The position numbers and the translations under genes are program-made. Below, piece by piece: positions 34,185-45,980 of a stretch of 64,000 bases of DNA. How positions within the stretch are numbered: position 1 is the stretch's first letter; each line of letters starts with the position of its first letter. Source of the stretch: Streptococcus pasteurianus (lineage in GTDB: Bacteria > Bacillota > Bacilli > Lactobacillales > Streptococcaceae); the NCBI RefSeq assembly GCF_004843545.1, contig NZ_CP039457.1, forward strand, positions 2,085,842 to 2,149,841, in the 5' to 3' direction. The notes beneath the pieces are model-generated. The model searched no databases and was not told where the DNA came from. It saw only the letters and a list, made by a program, of their open reading frames with translations.

Positions 34185-36089
34185 TTAATCATTCGCTTTT
34201 CTATGATGTTTTTGCTTGCCTTCTAGGTAAACCATCAAAATAGAAATATCTGCTGGGTTAACACCTGAAATACGGCTTGCTTGACCGATTGTTTCTGGGT
34301 TAATTTTCTTGAATTTTTGACGTGCTTCTGTTGCGATAGAATCAATATCATCCCAGTCAATATTAGCAGGAATACGTTTTTCTTCCATACGTTTCATTTT
34401 GGCTACTTGATCAAGGGCTTTGTTGATATAACCTTCATATTTGATTTCAGTTTCCAAAAGTTCAACCACTTTGCTGTCAAGTTTTTCTTCAGCAGGACCA
34501 ACAAAGCTTGTCGCAATGTCATAATTGATTTCAGGACGACGCATGAATTCTTTTGCTGTCAAAGCATCTGTCAATGGTTTGAAACCAAGTGCTTCAATAC
34601 GTGCATTAGTTTCTTTAACTGGCTTGATTTTAAGAGTTGACAATCTTGTCAATTCATTGTCAAACTGACGTTTACGATTCAAGAAACGTTGATAACGTTC
34701 ATCATCAACCAAACCGACACGGTGACCAATCTCAGTCAAACGCATATCAGCATTATCATGACGCAAAATCAAACGATATTCCGCACGACTTGTCAACAGA
34801 CGATAAGGTTCCAACGTTCCTTTCGTTACCAAGTCATCAATCATAACACCGATGTAAGCATCACTACGTTTAAGAATCATTTCTGGCTTGCCTTGAACTT
34901 TCAAAGCAGCATTGATACCAGCAACAATTCCTTGACCAGCAGCTTCTTCGTAACCTGACGTACCATTGGTTTGACCAGCCGTAAAGAGACCTGAAATTTT
35001 CTTCGTTTCAAGCGTTGCACGCAATTGGTGTGGCAAAACGATATCATACTCAATTGCATATCCTGTACGCATCATTTCGGCATTTTCAAGCCCTTTAATA
35101 GAATGAATCAATTCTTTTTGAACATCTTCAGGAAGGCTTGTTGACAACCCCTGAATGTAAACTTCTTCTGTTTCACGACCTTCTGGTTCTAGGAAAAGTT
35201 GATGACGTTCTTTATCCGCAAAGCGCACAATTTTATCTTCGATAGATGGACAATAACGAGGTCCTACCCCTTTGACAATCCCTGAAAACATTGGTGCACG
35301 GTAAAGATTTTTATTGATAATATCGTGGCTTGTTTGGTTCGTATAAGTCAACCAGCAAGGAATTTGGTCTTTGAGGTAATCTTCATCATTGGACATGAAT
35401 GAAAAATGATTTGGTTTTTCATCACCTGGTTGAATCTCTGTTTCATCGTAATTGATAGAACTTGCTTTGATACGTGGTGGTGTTCCTGTTTTGAAACGAC
35501 CAATTTCAAGACCTAATTCTTTCAAATTATCTGCAAGTCCGATAGAAGCCAAGCTGTTATTTGGACCAGAAGAATATTTAAGCTCACCTAGGATAATTTC
35601 GCCACGAAGGGCTGTTCCTGTTGTGATAACAACTGCTTTAGCTGAAAATTTCTGATTAGTAGCTGTGCGAACACCGACAACTTTACCATCTTCGACTAAA
35701 ACTTCTTCAATCATTGACTGACGCAATGTCAAATTTTCTTGTTGCTCAACCGTATGCTTCATTGTACGAGAGTAAAGAGCCTTATCTGCTTGCGCACGAA
35801 GAGCACGGACCGCAGGACCTTTACCAGTATTGAGCATTTTCATTTGAATGTAAGTCTTGTCAATGTTTTTACCCATTTCACCACCGAGAGCGTCAATTTC
35901 GCGAACAACAATCCCTTTGGCAGAACCCCCAATTGCAGGGTTACATGGCATAAAGGACAACATTTCCAAATTAATTGTTGCCAGCATCGTTTTACAACCC
36001 ATACGAGCCGCAGCCAAACTAGCTTCAACACCAGCATGCCCAGCACCAACAACAATTACATCATAATTTTCAGCAAATTCGTGTGTCAT
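34185..36089 (-). CDS. mnmG: tRNA uridine 5-carboxymethylaminomethyl modification enzyme MnmG
   Basis: This 634-residue FAD protein works with MnmE to modify U34 of several tRNAs. The FAD Rossmann motif is [12 protein letters not shown] near residue 13, and the GidA signature [20 protein letters not shown] is near 50-70. The C-terminal helical domain is complete. The ATG lies one base beyond the NUDIX stop. Confidence 0.97.
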   Translation of the reverse strand: MTHEFAENYDVIVVGAGHAGVEASLAAARMGCKTMLATINLEMLSFMPCNPAIGGSAKGIVVREIDALGGEMGKNIDKTYIQMKMLNTGKGPAVRALRAQADKALYSRTMKHTVEQQENLTLRQSMIEEVLVEDGKVVGVRTATNQKFSAKAVVITTGTALRGEIILGELKYSSGPNNSLASIGLADNLKELGLEIGRFKTGTPPRIKASSINYDETEIQPGDEKPNHFSFMSNDEDYLKDQIPCWLTYTNQTSHDIINKNLYRAPMFSGIVKGVGPRYCPSIEDKIVRFADKERHQLFLEPEGRETEEVYIQGLSTSLPEDVQKELIHSIKGLENAEMMRTGYAIEYDIVLPHQLRATLETKKISGLFTAGQTNGTSGYEEAAGQGIVAGINAALKVQGKPEMILKRSDAYIGVMIDDLVTKGTLEPYRLLTSRAEYRLILRHDNADMRLTEIGHRVGLVDDERYQRFLNRKRQFDNELTRLSTLKIKPVKETNARIEALGFKPLTDALTAKEFMRRPEINYDIATSFVGPAEEKLDSKVVELLETEIKYEGYINKALDQVAKMKRMEEKRIPANIDWDDIDSIATEARQKFKKINPETIGQASRISGVNPADISILMVYLEGKQKHHRKAND

Positions 36090-36090
36090 T

Positions 36091-36549
36091 TTATTTCTCC
36101 TTATTCTTATTTACAAAATGTTTGACTTGACCATCCCAGTTTTTTAGGGTAATTTTTAAAAAGCTTGGATTTAGGTTAATCTTACTGAGTTCTTCAAACG
36201 AAATCCACTCACACATACGCTTCTGACCTCCCTCATATATCTCTTTATTAAGGTCAGAAAGTGGGTTCACTAAGTAAAGAAATTCAATTTGATGATGTTT
36301 TGTGAGATCCAAAGAAAACTGATTTTCAACAACAAAAGCCAACTGTTTAACTTCAATATCGATATTAAGTTCTTCTTTCATTTCGCGTATTATGGCATCT
36401 TCAGTTAATTCATTTACTAAGATTGCTCCGCCTAACAAATAATATTCATTTTTAGGAGATTTTGCTAAATATATTTTTTCATCTTTAATAATTAAGGCTG
36501 ATGCTCTAACACCAAAGCTCTGCTCACCAATTCTAGTTCTAAAATCCAT
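36091..36549 (-). CDS. NUDIX hydrolase
   Basis: This 152-residue protein has a NUDIX box [23 protein letters not shown] (residues 41-63). The usual Gly of the EExGU ending is Asn here. The substrate is unknown. It lies immediately before mnmG, with no room for a separate promoter, so the two are likely co-transcribed. Confidence 0.88.
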   Translation of the reverse strand: MDFRTRIGEQSFGVRASALIIKDEKIYLAKSPKNEYYLLGGAILVNELTEDAIIREMKEELNIDIEVKQLAFVVENQFSLDLTKHHQIEFLYLVNPLSDLNKEIYEGGQKRMCEWISFEELSKINLNPSFLKITLKNWDGQVKHFVNKNKEK

Positions 36550-36592
36550 TTAAAACTCCTTAACTGCACAAAAAACAGCCAAAACCCTCGAA

Positions 36593-36617
36593 AATTGTGC
36601 GGCAAAAACGCACAATT
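36593..36617. promoter_or_regulatory. Perfect hairpin upstream of the NUDIX gene
   Basis: AATTGTGCG and CGCACAATT form a perfect 9-bp stem with a GCAAAAA loop. It sits 44 bases before the NUDIX start in the 215-base gap to mnmA. No T-run follows, so it could be an operator or leader fold. Confidence 0.4.
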
Positions 36618-36764
36618 CTCATGAGCTTTGACCATCATGATTATTGTTACGATTATTGTATCAAATTAAGTTAAAATGTCAATTTAATTGCCGATAATTT
36701 TTCGAGCAATAGTTGATTATATAGATAAGCCAAGCCCGTCAACTTATCTTTACAACTTTGTCAA

Positions 36765-37969
<1,205 letters not shown>

Positions 37970-38114
37970 GAATGCATGAAACCACGCGAAAACTATTATA
38001 ACACGAAATTTTATTTATGTAAGTCTTTTACACTTAATTCTAATGCTTTTTCTCATTTACCCTTTTGCCTTCCTCTGTTATAATAAGTAAGCATAGATTC
38101 TTAAAGGAGTAGAT

Positions 38115-38786
38115 ATGAAAAATCTAAAATTCCAATCCGTATTCGACATCATCGGTCCCGTGATGATTGGTCCGTCTAGTAGCCATACGGCTGGGGCTGT
38201 TCGTATTGGAAAAATTGTTAACTCTATTTTCGGAGAAATTCCCGATTCCGTAACCTTTCATTTGTACAATTCATTTGCTAAGACTTACCGTGGCCATGGA
38301 ACTGATAAAGCTCTCGTTGCAGGTATTCTTGGTATGGATACTGACAATCCTGACATCAAAAATTCATTAGAAATCGCTCACCAGAAAGGGGTTCGCATTT
38401 ATTGGGATATTCTTAAAGATAGTAACGCTCCACATCCAAATACCGCTAAAATTACCGTTGAAAAAGGTGACAAAAGCATGAGTATTACTGGCGTATCAAT
38501 CGGCGGAGGAAATATTGAGGTAACTGAACTAAATGGTTTCTCTGTATCGCTGAAAATGAATACACCAACTTTAATTATTGTTCACCAAGACATTCCTGGA
38601 ATGATTGCTAAAGTAACAGATATTCTGTCTGAACATAATATCAATATCGCCCAAATGAATGTGACTCGGGAACGTGCTGGTGAAAAAGCAATCATGATTA
38701 TCGAAGTTGACTCTCGTGATTGTCACAAAGCTGTTGAACAGATTCAACAAATTCCACATTTGCACAATGTTAATTTCTTTGATTAG
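38115..38786 (+). CDS. sdaAB: L-serine dehydratase, iron-sulfur-dependent, beta subunit
   Basis: This 223-residue subunit, with SdaAA, converts L-serine to pyruvate and ammonia. The N-terminal domain has the signature GPSSSHTAGAVRIG (near residues 19-32). The C-terminal ACT domain (TLIIVHQDIPGMIAKVTDILSEHNINIAQM) probably senses serine. It starts after AAAGGAG, with a TATAAT -10 box near 38,081. Confidence 0.95.
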   Translation: MKNLKFQSVFDIIGPVMIGPSSSHTAGAVRIGKIVNSIFGEIPDSVTFHLYNSFAKTYRGHGTDKALVAGILGMDTDNPDIKNSLEIAHQKGVRIYWDILKDSNAPHPNTAKITVEKGDKSMSITGVSIGGGNIEVTELNGFSVSLKMNTPTLIIVHQDIPGMIAKVTDILSEHNINIAQMNVTRERAGEKAIMIIEVDSRDCHKAVEQIQQIPHLHNVNFFD

Positions 38787-38797
38787 AAAGGAAAAGA

Positions 38798-39670
38798 ATG
38801 TTTTATTCTATTAAAGAATTGGTTGAGCAAGCCGATAAAGATTTTAACGGTAATATTGCTGAACTGATGATTGCCACCGAAATGGAATTAAGTGGACGTA
38901 GCCGTGACGAAATCATTCACATCATGACGAAAAACCTTCAAGTCATGAAAAATTCTGTTACTGACGGACTAACACCTAGTAAATCAATTAGTGGTCTAAC
39001 TGGTGGAGACGCCGTCAAAATGGACACCTACCTTAAATCGGGTAAGACTTTGTCAGATACCACTATCTTGACCGCTGTCCGCAATGCCATTGCTGTCAAT
39101 GAACTGAATGCCAAAATGGGACTTGTTTGTGCTACACCAACAGCTGGCTCTGCTGGTTGTTTACCTGCCGTTCTGACAACTGCTATTGACAAATTAAAAC
39201 TTTCTGAAGAAGAACAGTTGAACTTTTTATTCACTGCTGGTGCTTTTGGACTCGTTATTGGAAATAATGCTTCAATCTCTGGCGCTGAAGGTGGCTGTCA
39301 AGCTGAAGTTGGCTCTGCTTCTGCAATGAGTGCCGCAGCTTTGGTTAAGGCTGCTGGTGGCTCTGCTTTCCAAGCCAGCCAAGCAGTTGCTTTTGTTATC
39401 AAAAATATGCTTGGGCTTATCTGTGACCCTGTTGCAGGGCTTGTTGAAGTCCCATGTGTTAAACGTAATGCTCTTGGTTCAAGTTTTGCACTTGTGGCTG
39501 CTGACATGGCACTTGCTGGCATTGAATCTCAAATTCCAGTTGACGAAGTTGTTGATGCTATGTATCAAGTTGGAGCAAGTCTGCCAACTGCCTTTCGTGA
39601 AACTGCCGAAGGTGGCTTAGCTGCCACACCAACAGGACGACGATTACAAACTCAAATTTTTGGAGAATAG
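38798..39670 (+). CDS. sdaAA: L-serine dehydratase, iron-sulfur-dependent, alpha subunit
   Basis: This 290-residue catalytic subunit carries cysteines that would ligate the 4Fe-4S cluster, seen in LVCATPTAGSAGCLPA, GLICDPVAGLVEVPCVKRN and the central GGCQAEVGSASAM. It is 11 bases after sdaAB. The pathway supplies pyruvate from serine. Confidence 0.95.
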   Translation: MFYSIKELVEQADKDFNGNIAELMIATEMELSGRSRDEIIHIMTKNLQVMKNSVTDGLTPSKSISGLTGGDAVKMDTYLKSGKTLSDTTILTAVRNAIAVNELNAKMGLVCATPTAGSAGCLPAVLTTAIDKLKLSEEEQLNFLFTAGAFGLVIGNNASISGAEGGCQAEVGSASAMSAAALVKAAGGSAFQASQAVAFVIKNMLGLICDPVAGLVEVPCVKRNALGSSFALVAADMALAGIESQIPVDEVVDAMYQVGASLPTAFRETAEGGLAATPTGRRLQTQIFGE

Positions 39671-39768
39671 TTTGCTAAGCATTTAGTATTTTAATACTAT
39701 AGTAGCAAAACATTCGATATTGACAAAATCGTCAATGAAACTTGACACTATTTTACAGGAGAGTAAAT

Positions 39769-40404
39769 ATGAAATCTATCTTGTTTGACCTCGACGGAAC
39801 CTTGGTAAATTCCAGTCCAGGAATCAAAGCAGCATTTAATTACGCTTTTGAAAGATTACAGTTACCTTTACAGACTGACAAGCAATTGTCAACATTCATC
39901 GGTCCACCCTTAGAAGTTACCTTTGCTAATTATTTCACTGAGAAAGCTGATATTGACCATGCAATAAAAACTTTTAGAGAATACTACAACGCTAAAGGTG
40001 TTCATCAAGTTTCGCTTTATGCTGGTATTTCCGACCTACTAAAAGAATTAAATAAGTCAGGCTACTCTCTCTATGTCACAACAAGTAAACATGAACCAAT
40101 GGCAAGACTAATGTTAACCGATCTTGGTGTCATTTCAAACTTTAAGCAAGTTTATGGTTCAACTCCTGAACATTTTCACAAAGCAGATGTGATTAACACT
40201 TGTCTTACAGAACAAGGAATCAAAGCAGCCGAAGCTGTCATCATCGGTGATACAAAATTTGATATGATTGGTGGTCAGAAAACAGGTGTTAGAAGGCTTG
40301 GTATTACTTGGGGCTTTGGTTCTGCTGAAAGTTTACAAGAATATGGTGCTGAAATAATCTGTCATCATCCACAGGACATAAAAAAGGCACTATCATCACT
40401 ATAA
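39769..40404 (+). CDS. HAD superfamily hydrolase (phosphoglycolate phosphatase-like)
   Basis: This 211-residue protein has HAD motif I FDLDGTLVNSS (near residue 6), motif II VTTSKHE and motif IV IIGDTKFDMIGGQ. The cap is of the C1 helical type. The substrate is unknown, with phosphoglycolate or nucleotide monophosphates possible. I chose the ATG at 39769 because AGGAGAG precedes it. The end of the gene forms the left arm of a likely terminator (about 40,380-40,427). Confidence 0.9.
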   Translation: MKSILFDLDGTLVNSSPGIKAAFNYAFERLQLPLQTDKQLSTFIGPPLEVTFANYFTEKADIDHAIKTFREYYNAKGVHQVSLYAGISDLLKELNKSGYSLYVTTSKHEPMARLMLTDLGVISNFKQVYGSTPEHFHKADVINTCLTEQGIKAAEAVIIGDTKFDMIGGQKTGVRRLGITWGFGSAESLQEYGAEIICHHPQDIKKALSSL

Positions 40405-40433
40405 GATGATTAGTGCTTTCTTTTTTATTTAGC

Positions 40434-41042
40434 TTAATAACCCCAAGCAGATAAGCCTTGAGCATTATAGGCGTTTATAGCAGCTGTAATCTGATCTTGA
40501 ACAGTTGCTGTTGATCCCCAACCAGGCATTGTTTGGAATAACCCTGATGCCCCAGAAGCATTTGTCACATTTGGATCACCGTTAGATTCGCGTGCAATAA
40601 TTGCTTCCCAAGTTGATTGAGGAACACCTGTTGCCGCTGCCATTTGCGCTGCAGCTGCTGTACCGACAGTACCAGCAGTGTTTCCATTTGATGTTGTTGT
40701 ATCAGCTACTTCTGAATCTGTAACAGTTGTCTCTTCACCAACCGGCTCTTCTGATTCTGTATAAACTTCTTCGATAGCAGGTTCTTCAGACACTTCACTG
40801 ACTTCTACCGAACTAGATTCAGATGATATCGTGCTTATTGATGTTTCGTTTAAAGTCGATGAAAAACTTGTAGATGTTGCTTTTACAACTTCTGCCTCAG
40901 CACGTGTTGTAAACGTATCTGAGAATAATTCTATTTTAGGAATAAGTAAAATAATCATAGCCAAGCTCAAAGTTGCTCCGAGCACACTAACGATAATATT
41001 TCTTATTTTTCTTTGTTTTGCTTTAGCAATCCTACTATACAT
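40434..41042 (-). CDS. Secreted transglycosylase-like (SLT/IsaA type) protein
   Basis: This 202-residue exported protein has a basic N-terminus and a membrane segment (about residues 15-34). A Ser/Thr/Glu-rich linker (about 50-110) precedes a C-terminal lysozyme-like domain. That domain reads [38 protein letters not shown] with the catalytic Glu in IIARESNG. It likely remodels peptidoglycan. A related protein lies immediately upstream. Confidence 0.88.
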   Translation of the reverse strand: MYSRIAKAKQRKIRNIIVSVLGATLSLAMIILLIPKIELFSDTFTTRAEAEVVKATSTSFSSTLNETSISTISSESSSVEVSEVSEEPAIEEVYTESEEPVGEETTVTDSEVADTTTSNGNTAGTVGTAAAAQMAAATGVPQSTWEAIIARESNGDPNVTNASGASGLFQTMPGWGSTATVQDQITAAINAYNAQGLSAWGY

Positions 41043-41196
41043 AAATATAAACTATATACCTCTCTAGAACTCCTTTTGCTATCATATAATTTAATTGTTA
41101 CTCGGAGATTGAAAATATGTTAAAAATGTTACAAAAACATTGAAACTTACCCTAATTTTCCTAAAAAATACTGTTTTAAAGCCATTTTGAGCAAAC

Positions 41197-41230
41197 AAAA
41201 AAGATTTGAGAGAAACTCTCAAATCTTTTT
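41197..41230 (-). terminator. Terminator of the LysM protein gene
   Basis: On both strands AAAAAGATTTGAGAG pairs with CTCTCAAATCTTTTT, a 15-bp stem with a three-base loop. It stands just after the LysM gene stop on the minus strand. Confidence 0.85.
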
Positions 41231-41248
41231 AACTAATTATCTAAAATC

Positions 41249-41833
41249 TTAATACCAACCATTTGCATTCCAGAAGGCAAGGGCAGCTGACCATGAACCA
41301 TAACGGCTTGCAACGTATGCATCTGCAACACGTTCTTGGTTTTCAGCTGATAAGTCACCATTCAAGTAAGAAATCGTTAATTGGTAACGTCCGTAGTATT
41401 GACCATTTTGAGCTGTGTAGCTACCACTTGATTCGCGTTGTGCGATTGTTTCTTTAGCAGCTGCATCTGATGAGCTCAAGTTTGATGAATAACTTGTAGT
41501 AGTTGTATCTGTACTTTCAGCGGCAGATGTTGCTGATGATGAATCATCAGTAGTAGCTGCTGAAGTTGTAGTTTCTGTTGTTGAAGCTGTTGAATCCAAT
41601 TCTAAGATTTGACCAACAGTAATGAAGTCAACGTTAGAGATACCGTTTAAGGCTGATAATTGTTCAACTGTCGTATTGTAAGTTGAGGCAATTTCAGAAA
41701 GAGTATCACCTGATTTAACTGTGTAAGAATCTGCATTAGCAACTGCTGGGGCAATCAGTGCTGCTGCAAAAGCTGCGCTAGCAACTCCTAACTTAATAGC
41801 TTTCGATTTACTTTTTAAAGTATTTTTTTGCAT
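41249..41833 (-). CDS. LysM domain protein with lysozyme-like C-terminus
   Basis: This 194-residue secreted protein has a signal peptide ending near ANA (residue 34). One LysM peptidoglycan-binding domain (YTVKSGDTLSEIASTYNTTVEQLSALNGI) follows, then a Ser/Thr linker. The C-terminal lysozyme-like domain contains ETIAQRESSGSYTAQNGQYYGRYQL. The form resembles aggregation-promoting or SagA-like factors. It probably binds and cuts cell wall. Confidence 0.9.
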   Translation of the reverse strand: MQKNTLKSKSKAIKLGVASAAFAAALIAPAVANADSYTVKSGDTLSEIASTYNTTVEQLSALNGISNVDFITVGQILELDSTASTTETTTSAATTDDSSSATSAAESTDTTTTSYSSNLSSSDAAAKETIAQRESSGSYTAQNGQYYGRYQLTISYLNGDLSAENQERVADAYVASRYGSWSAALAFWNANGWY

Positions 41834-41965
41834 TATATGCTCCTTTTTACAAATTAGTATAGGATATATAATACAAGGTTAATGTTACCTGAACTTTAGT
41901 CTTTTATTAAAATTATTACAATTAGATTGTGTTAACATAAAGAAAGCGCATACAAATAGTGGGCT

Positions 41966-42763
41966 TTAGCTTTTCTTAAGCCAAAATAGCAAAATTCCTA
42001 AAATAACTAACACTATTAAAACCAAAGTATCTTTTAGGTGCCATTGCAAAACTCGGTACTTAGTTCGTCCATCTCCACCTTGGTAGCCACGTGCTTCCAT
42101 AGCAAGAGCAAGAGCATCTGCTCGTTTAAAACTCGATGCAAAAAGTGGAATAAGAATTGGAATGATTGATTTTACCTTTTGAATCAGATTTCCTTCCCCA
42201 AAATCCACACCACGCGCTCGCTGTGCCTTCATAATACGTGTCGTGTCATCCATCAACGTAGGAACAAATCGCAGGCTTAGTGAGAGCATTAAACCAATTT
42301 CATGTGCAGGCACCTTAAAACGAACAAATGGCTTTAGAAGCGATTCTACAGCGTCTGCAAGGCTTAACGGTGTTGTTGTCAAAGTCAGCAACGTTGAAAA
42401 GAAGATGATTAATACAAAACGCATAAAAATCAAAACTGCTTGGCTAAAACCGTAGCTTGTTATTTTAAGAAAAGCAAATTGAAAATAGGTTTGACCACCT
42501 TGTGTAAAAAACATTTGAAACAAAGTCGTGAATAAAATAATACCAATCATTGGCCGAACACCTTTTAAGAAAAAGCTCAACTTAATCTTTGATAGCAAAA
42601 CAACTATCAAGGTAAATGCAACCATAATAATGTTTGTCACCACATTATTAGCCCAGAAAACAATAACAATGTACAAAATCATTGCTAAAAGTTTGCTACG
42701 TGGATCTAGGTGATGAATCAAAGATTTTCCTGGAACATAACGTCCGAGTATTAATTTATCCAT
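41966..42763 (-). CDS. ecfT: ECF transporter transmembrane subunit EcfT
   Basis: This 265-residue protein has about five to six membrane helices. The two coupling motifs with Ala-Arg-Gly are present as [11 protein letters not shown] and AMEARGYQG. It connects the ATPases EcfA1/A2 to vitamin-binding S components. The start overlaps the end of ecfA2. Confidence 0.95.
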   Translation of the reverse strand: MDKLILGRYVPGKSLIHHLDPRSKLLAMILYIVIVFWANNVVTNIIMVAFTLIVVLLSKIKLSFFLKGVRPMIGIILFTTLFQMFFTQGGQTYFQFAFLKITSYGFSQAVLIFMRFVLIIFFSTLLTLTTTPLSLADAVESLLKPFVRFKVPAHEIGLMLSLSLRFVPTLMDDTTRIMKAQRARGVDFGEGNLIQKVKSIIPILIPLFASSFKRADALALAMEARGYQGGDGRTKYRVLQWHLKDTLVLIVLVILGILLFWLKKS

Positions 42764-43598
42764 GTTTCACCACCTCTGCAAATTCTTCTATAGTAATTGG
42801 TAAACTTTCTAGCTGTAAACCACGTTTGACAAGCTGCTGAGCAAATTTGGTGATTTTAGGCACACCAAGCTGTTTGCTTTCAAGAAAATCAACATCCTGA
42901 AAAACCTCTTTAGGATAACCAGAACGAACTAATTTTCCACTTTCAAGGACATTGACATAATCTGCATAGTTAGCAACATCATCCATCAAGTGAGTTACTA
43001 AAACGATCGTCATACCATTTTGATTCAATTCCTTAAATAAACTCATAAGCTCACGACGTCCTTTAGGGTCTAAGCCTGCTGTTGGCTCATCTAAGACTAG
43101 CACCTCTGGTTCCATGGCTAAAATACCAGCAATCGCAACACGGCGCATTTGACCACCTGATAATTCAAATGGATTTTTTTCAAAAAATTCCTCACTAATG
43201 CCAACCATAGCTAGTTTTTCACGCGCTAGTTGTTTAGCTTCTTCTATGGAAACACCAAAATTTTGTGGACCAAAAGCGACATCTTTAAGAACAGTCTCCT
43301 CAAAAAGTTGGCTTTCAGGAAATTGAAAAACAAGTCCTACTTTTTTACGCACAGGTTTGATATCTTTATTTTTAGAGTCAGCTGTAATTTTTATATCATC
43401 TACGATAACGGCGCCCTCCGTAGGCACATTAAGCCCGTTTAACAGCTGCATAATCGTTGACTTACCTGATCCAGTATGTCCGATAAAAGCAGTATAAGAC
43501 CCCTCTTTAATACTAAGATTAATGTCAAAAAGGGCACGCCCTTCAAAAGGTGTCCCCGCTTGATAAGTATAGTTTACGCTTTCAAGAGTAATTCCCAT
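42756..43598 (-). CDS. ecfA2: ECF transporter ATPase EcfA2
   Basis: This 280-residue ATPase has Walker [10 protein letters not shown], the signature [13 protein letters not shown] and Walker [13 protein letters not shown]. It pairs with EcfA1 as a heterodimer. The start lies 24 bases inside the end of ecfA1, a clear translational overlap. Confidence 0.96.
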   Translation of the reverse strand: MGITLESVNYTYQAGTPFEGRALFDINLSIKEGSYTAFIGHTGSGKSTIMQLLNGLNVPTEGAVIVDDIKITADSKNKDIKPVRKKVGLVFQFPESQLFEETVLKDVAFGPQNFGVSIEEAKQLAREKLAMVGISEEFFEKNPFELSGGQMRRVAIAGILAMEPEVLVLDEPTAGLDPKGRRELMSLFKELNQNGMTIVLVTHLMDDVANYADYVNVLESGKLVRSGYPKEVFQDVDFLESKQLGVPKITKFAQQLVKRGLQLESLPITIEEFAEVVKHG

Positions 43599-44416
43599 AA
43601 CTGATCTTCTAATTCCTTTTCCGTAAGATAATTCGCTGTAAATTCAAACCCTTTATTTTTTAAAGTAGAGATAAGATTGGCTGAAAAAGGAATATCTAGT
43701 CCTAACGTCAATAATTCTTCTCCTCTAGCAAAGAGTTCTCGCGGTGTTGAGCTGAACTCAACTTTTCCTCTTTTCATAACTAACACACGGTCACTCAACG
43801 CAACTTCATCTAAGTCATGAGTGATAGAAATAACCGTCATATTATACTGATCACGAATCTCTTTTATCGTCTGAATTAATTCTAAACGTCCCTCTGGATC
43901 CAGCATACTTGTTGCCTCATCCAAAATAATAATATTGGGACGCATAGCAATTGCTCCAGCAATCGCAACACGTTGTTTTTGTCCACCAGAAAGACGTGAC
44001 GGCTCACGGTCAGCAAAGTCAGACATTCCAACCAATTGAAGTGCCTCTTTAACACGTGACTGCATTTCCTCAAGAGGAATTCCTTTATTTTCAAGTCCAA
44101 AGGCGACATCATCTTCAACAGTTGCTCCAACGAATTGATTATCCGGATTCTGAAAAACCATTCCAATCTTCTGACGAATGTTCCATACATTGTCTTCCGT
44201 TAAAAGTTCGTTTTCAACAAAAATATCGCCTGATTCAGCGGCTAATAGCCCATCAATCAAACGAACTGTTGTTGATTTTCCTGAACCATTGTGCCCAATA
44301 ATAGACAACCATTCACTTTGTTTCACGTGAAACGATAAGTCATCCAAGGTGTAATTATCCTGATTGTCATCATATTTGAATTTTAAATGTTTAACGTCAA
44401 TGCTATTCAATGTCAT
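43574..44416 (-). CDS. ecfA1: ECF transporter ATPase EcfA1
   Basis: This 280-residue ATPase has Walker [11 protein letters not shown], the signature [13 protein letters not shown] and Walker [13 protein letters not shown]. It overlaps the start of ecfA2 and the end of pgsA. A parS-like sequence lies inside its coding region at 44,319-44,334. Confidence 0.96.
   Translation of the reverse strand: MTLNSIDVKHLKFKYDDNQDNYTLDDLSFHVKQSEWLSIIGHNGSGKSTTVRLIDGLLAAESGDIFVENELLTEDNVWNIRQKIGMVFQNPDNQFVGATVEDDVAFGLENKGIPLEEMQSRVKEALQLVGMSDFADREPSRLSGGQKQRVAIAGAIAMRPNIIILDEATSMLDPEGRLELIQTIKEIRDQYNMTVISITHDLDEVALSDRVLVMKRGKVEFSSTPRELFARGEELLTLGLDIPFSANLISTLKNKGFEFTANYLTEKELEDQLWELLLKA
44319..44334. other. 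parS-like ParB binding site within ecfA1
   Basis: TGTTTCACGTGAAACG matches 15 of 16 positions of the parS consensus TGTTTCACGTGAAACA. ParB is encoded about 19 kb away, near the origin. Firmicute parS sites cluster around the origin, so this one is plausible. Confidence 0.8.
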
Positions 44417-44967
44417 TTAAATGTATCCTTAAAAAGGAATCCTGCCCCCTTAAAGTAATCATATCCTGAATAAGCAGTAAAAATCAATGCTACATAAAGC
44501 AAGAGTGTACCAATGATTGAAAGGTGGCATAGTAAGAAAATAATTGAAAACATTTGTGTAAATGTTTTGATTTTTCCAGGCATAGCGGCTGCTAAGACTG
44601 TTCCACCATTTTCAACAAGTAAAAGACGAAGTCCTGTAACAGCTAATTCACGACAAATAATGATAGCAGCAATCCAAGCAGGAACCATTTTTAATTCAAC
44701 AAGCATAATAAATGCTGTCATTACCAACATTTTATCAGCTAATGGGTCAGCGAATTTACCAAAGTTAGTAACAACTTTCCACTTTCTTGCAAGATAACCA
44801 TCTAAATAGTCTGTAATGCTTGCCAATGCAAAAACAATTGCAGCAACAACATGTCCTGTCGAACTCTTCCAGAAACAAAGGATGAGAATGAAGAGCGGAA
44901 TCATCACGATACGTCCTAATGTTAATAAATTAGGAATGTTTTCTTTTTTTGTAAAATCGATTTTCAT
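44413..44967 (-). CDS. pgsA: CDP-diacylglycerol-glycerol-3-phosphate 3-phosphatidyltransferase
   Basis: This 184-residue membrane enzyme makes phosphatidylglycerol phosphate. The CDP-alcohol phosphotransferase motif is DYLDGYLARKWKVVTNFGKFADPLADK near residues 53-80 and is complete. It overlaps ecfA1 by four bases. Confidence 0.95.
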   Translation of the reverse strand: MKIDFTKKENIPNLLTLGRIVMIPLFILILCFWKSSTGHVVAAIVFALASITDYLDGYLARKWKVVTNFGKFADPLADKMLVMTAFIMLVELKMVPAWIAAIIICRELAVTGLRLLLVENGGTVLAAAMPGKIKTFTQMFSIIFLLCHLSIIGTLLLYVALIFTAYSGYDYFKGAGFLFKDTFK

Positions 44968-44975
44968 TTTTCTAC

Positions 44976-45917
44976 CTACTGAATATTAATTGTAATATAA
45001 CTTAGTGCTGTACTTGTTAATGCAGAAGTATCAACTTCTTGTCCATCAATGGTTACTGTCACACCTTCAGTAACCCCCAAAGTAATTAAAGAACTTGTTG
45101 TTCCAGAAGGAAGCACTGCAGTGTAACTTGTTGTTCCAGTTGATGAAAGAAGCGTCCCAGAGTCATTAGATTCTGAATTTGTCACAGATACCCAACTACT
45201 GTTTGCACCAGATAAGCTAATTTCAACAGTTAAACTATCTGTCACATTTGACAAATTTACCGTCAAGCTGTTACCACTTCCTTCAGTGGACATTTTCAAA
45301 GAAGTATCTTCCTTAGAAGATGATGACTCACTTGTTGAAGAAGCACTTTCTGAGGATGTTGAGTCTGTCGTTGTTGCACTACTACTATGAACAACGGAGT
45401 AGCTTGTACTTGCATTCTTGCTATCACTTTGTAATTGATTCCAAGTCACGAAAGAAACAAAAGCTAAAATTCCCAAGGCTACCAAACAAAGCATCACAAT
45501 CGGAAGGTAAGAATTTGTTTTTTCCTTTCCTTTGTAGCGGCTTGAGCGTGAACCAATAATGATACTATCATCGCTAACTGATTTTGCAATGCTAATTGTT
45601 TCATCTTGTGGTGTTTTCACAATGCTCTCAATATTAGTAGTAGATTCTACTACATGCTCTTCTTGCTCCTCATCTGATGAACCAACTTCTTGCTCATGAT
45701 ATTTTTCCAACAAATCAGCAGTGTCAAGCTCAACAGCTTCGCCATATTGTTGTAGGTAAGTTTCAACCTTATCCTTAGGGATTAATTTAAATTGTTCAAG
45801 CTCCAAAGCCAAAAGATGTGGCGAAGGAATCGCTGCTTTTTCTTCAACATCTTCTAATGTCAGGTGTTTTGCCACCCGAGCTTCTCTTAAAATCTCACCA
45901 ATCGTTTGTTCTCTCAT
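44976..45917 (-). CDS. RodZ-like helix-turn-helix membrane protein
   Basis: This 313-residue protein has an N-terminal helix-turn-helix of the RodZ type (LREARVAKHLTLEDVEEKAAIP) and one membrane helix (about residues 138-158). An Ser/Thr-rich region precedes a C-terminal DUF4115-like beta domain. It is a cell-shape protein by family, acting with the elongation machinery. It sits just upstream of pgsA. Confidence 0.88.
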   Translation of the reverse strand: MREQTIGEILREARVAKHLTLEDVEEKAAIPSPHLLALELEQFKLIPKDKVETYLQQYGEAVELDTADLLEKYHEQEVGSSDEEQEEHVVESTTNIESIVKTPQDETISIAKSVSDDSIIIGSRSSRYKGKEKTNSYLPIVMLCLVALGILAFVSFVTWNQLQSDSKNASTSYSVVHSSSATTTDSTSSESASSTSESSSSKEDTSLKMSTEGSGNSLTVNLSNVTDSLTVEISLSGANSSWVSVTNSESNDSGTLLSSTGTTSYTAVLPSGTTSSLITLGVTEGVTVTIDGQEVDTSALTSTALSYITINIQ

Positions 45918-45980
45918 GCGGGTTTCCTTTAATAAAATGTAATCAAGTCTATTATAGCAAATTTTAGAAAGTATTTCGAT

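Noticed and set aside
41042..41170. TGTTAAAAATGTTAC upstream of the SLT-like gene as a WalR/VicR site
   Set aside because: Half-site spacing is nine bases rather than the 11-base spacing of the WalR consensus, so the match is not convincing.
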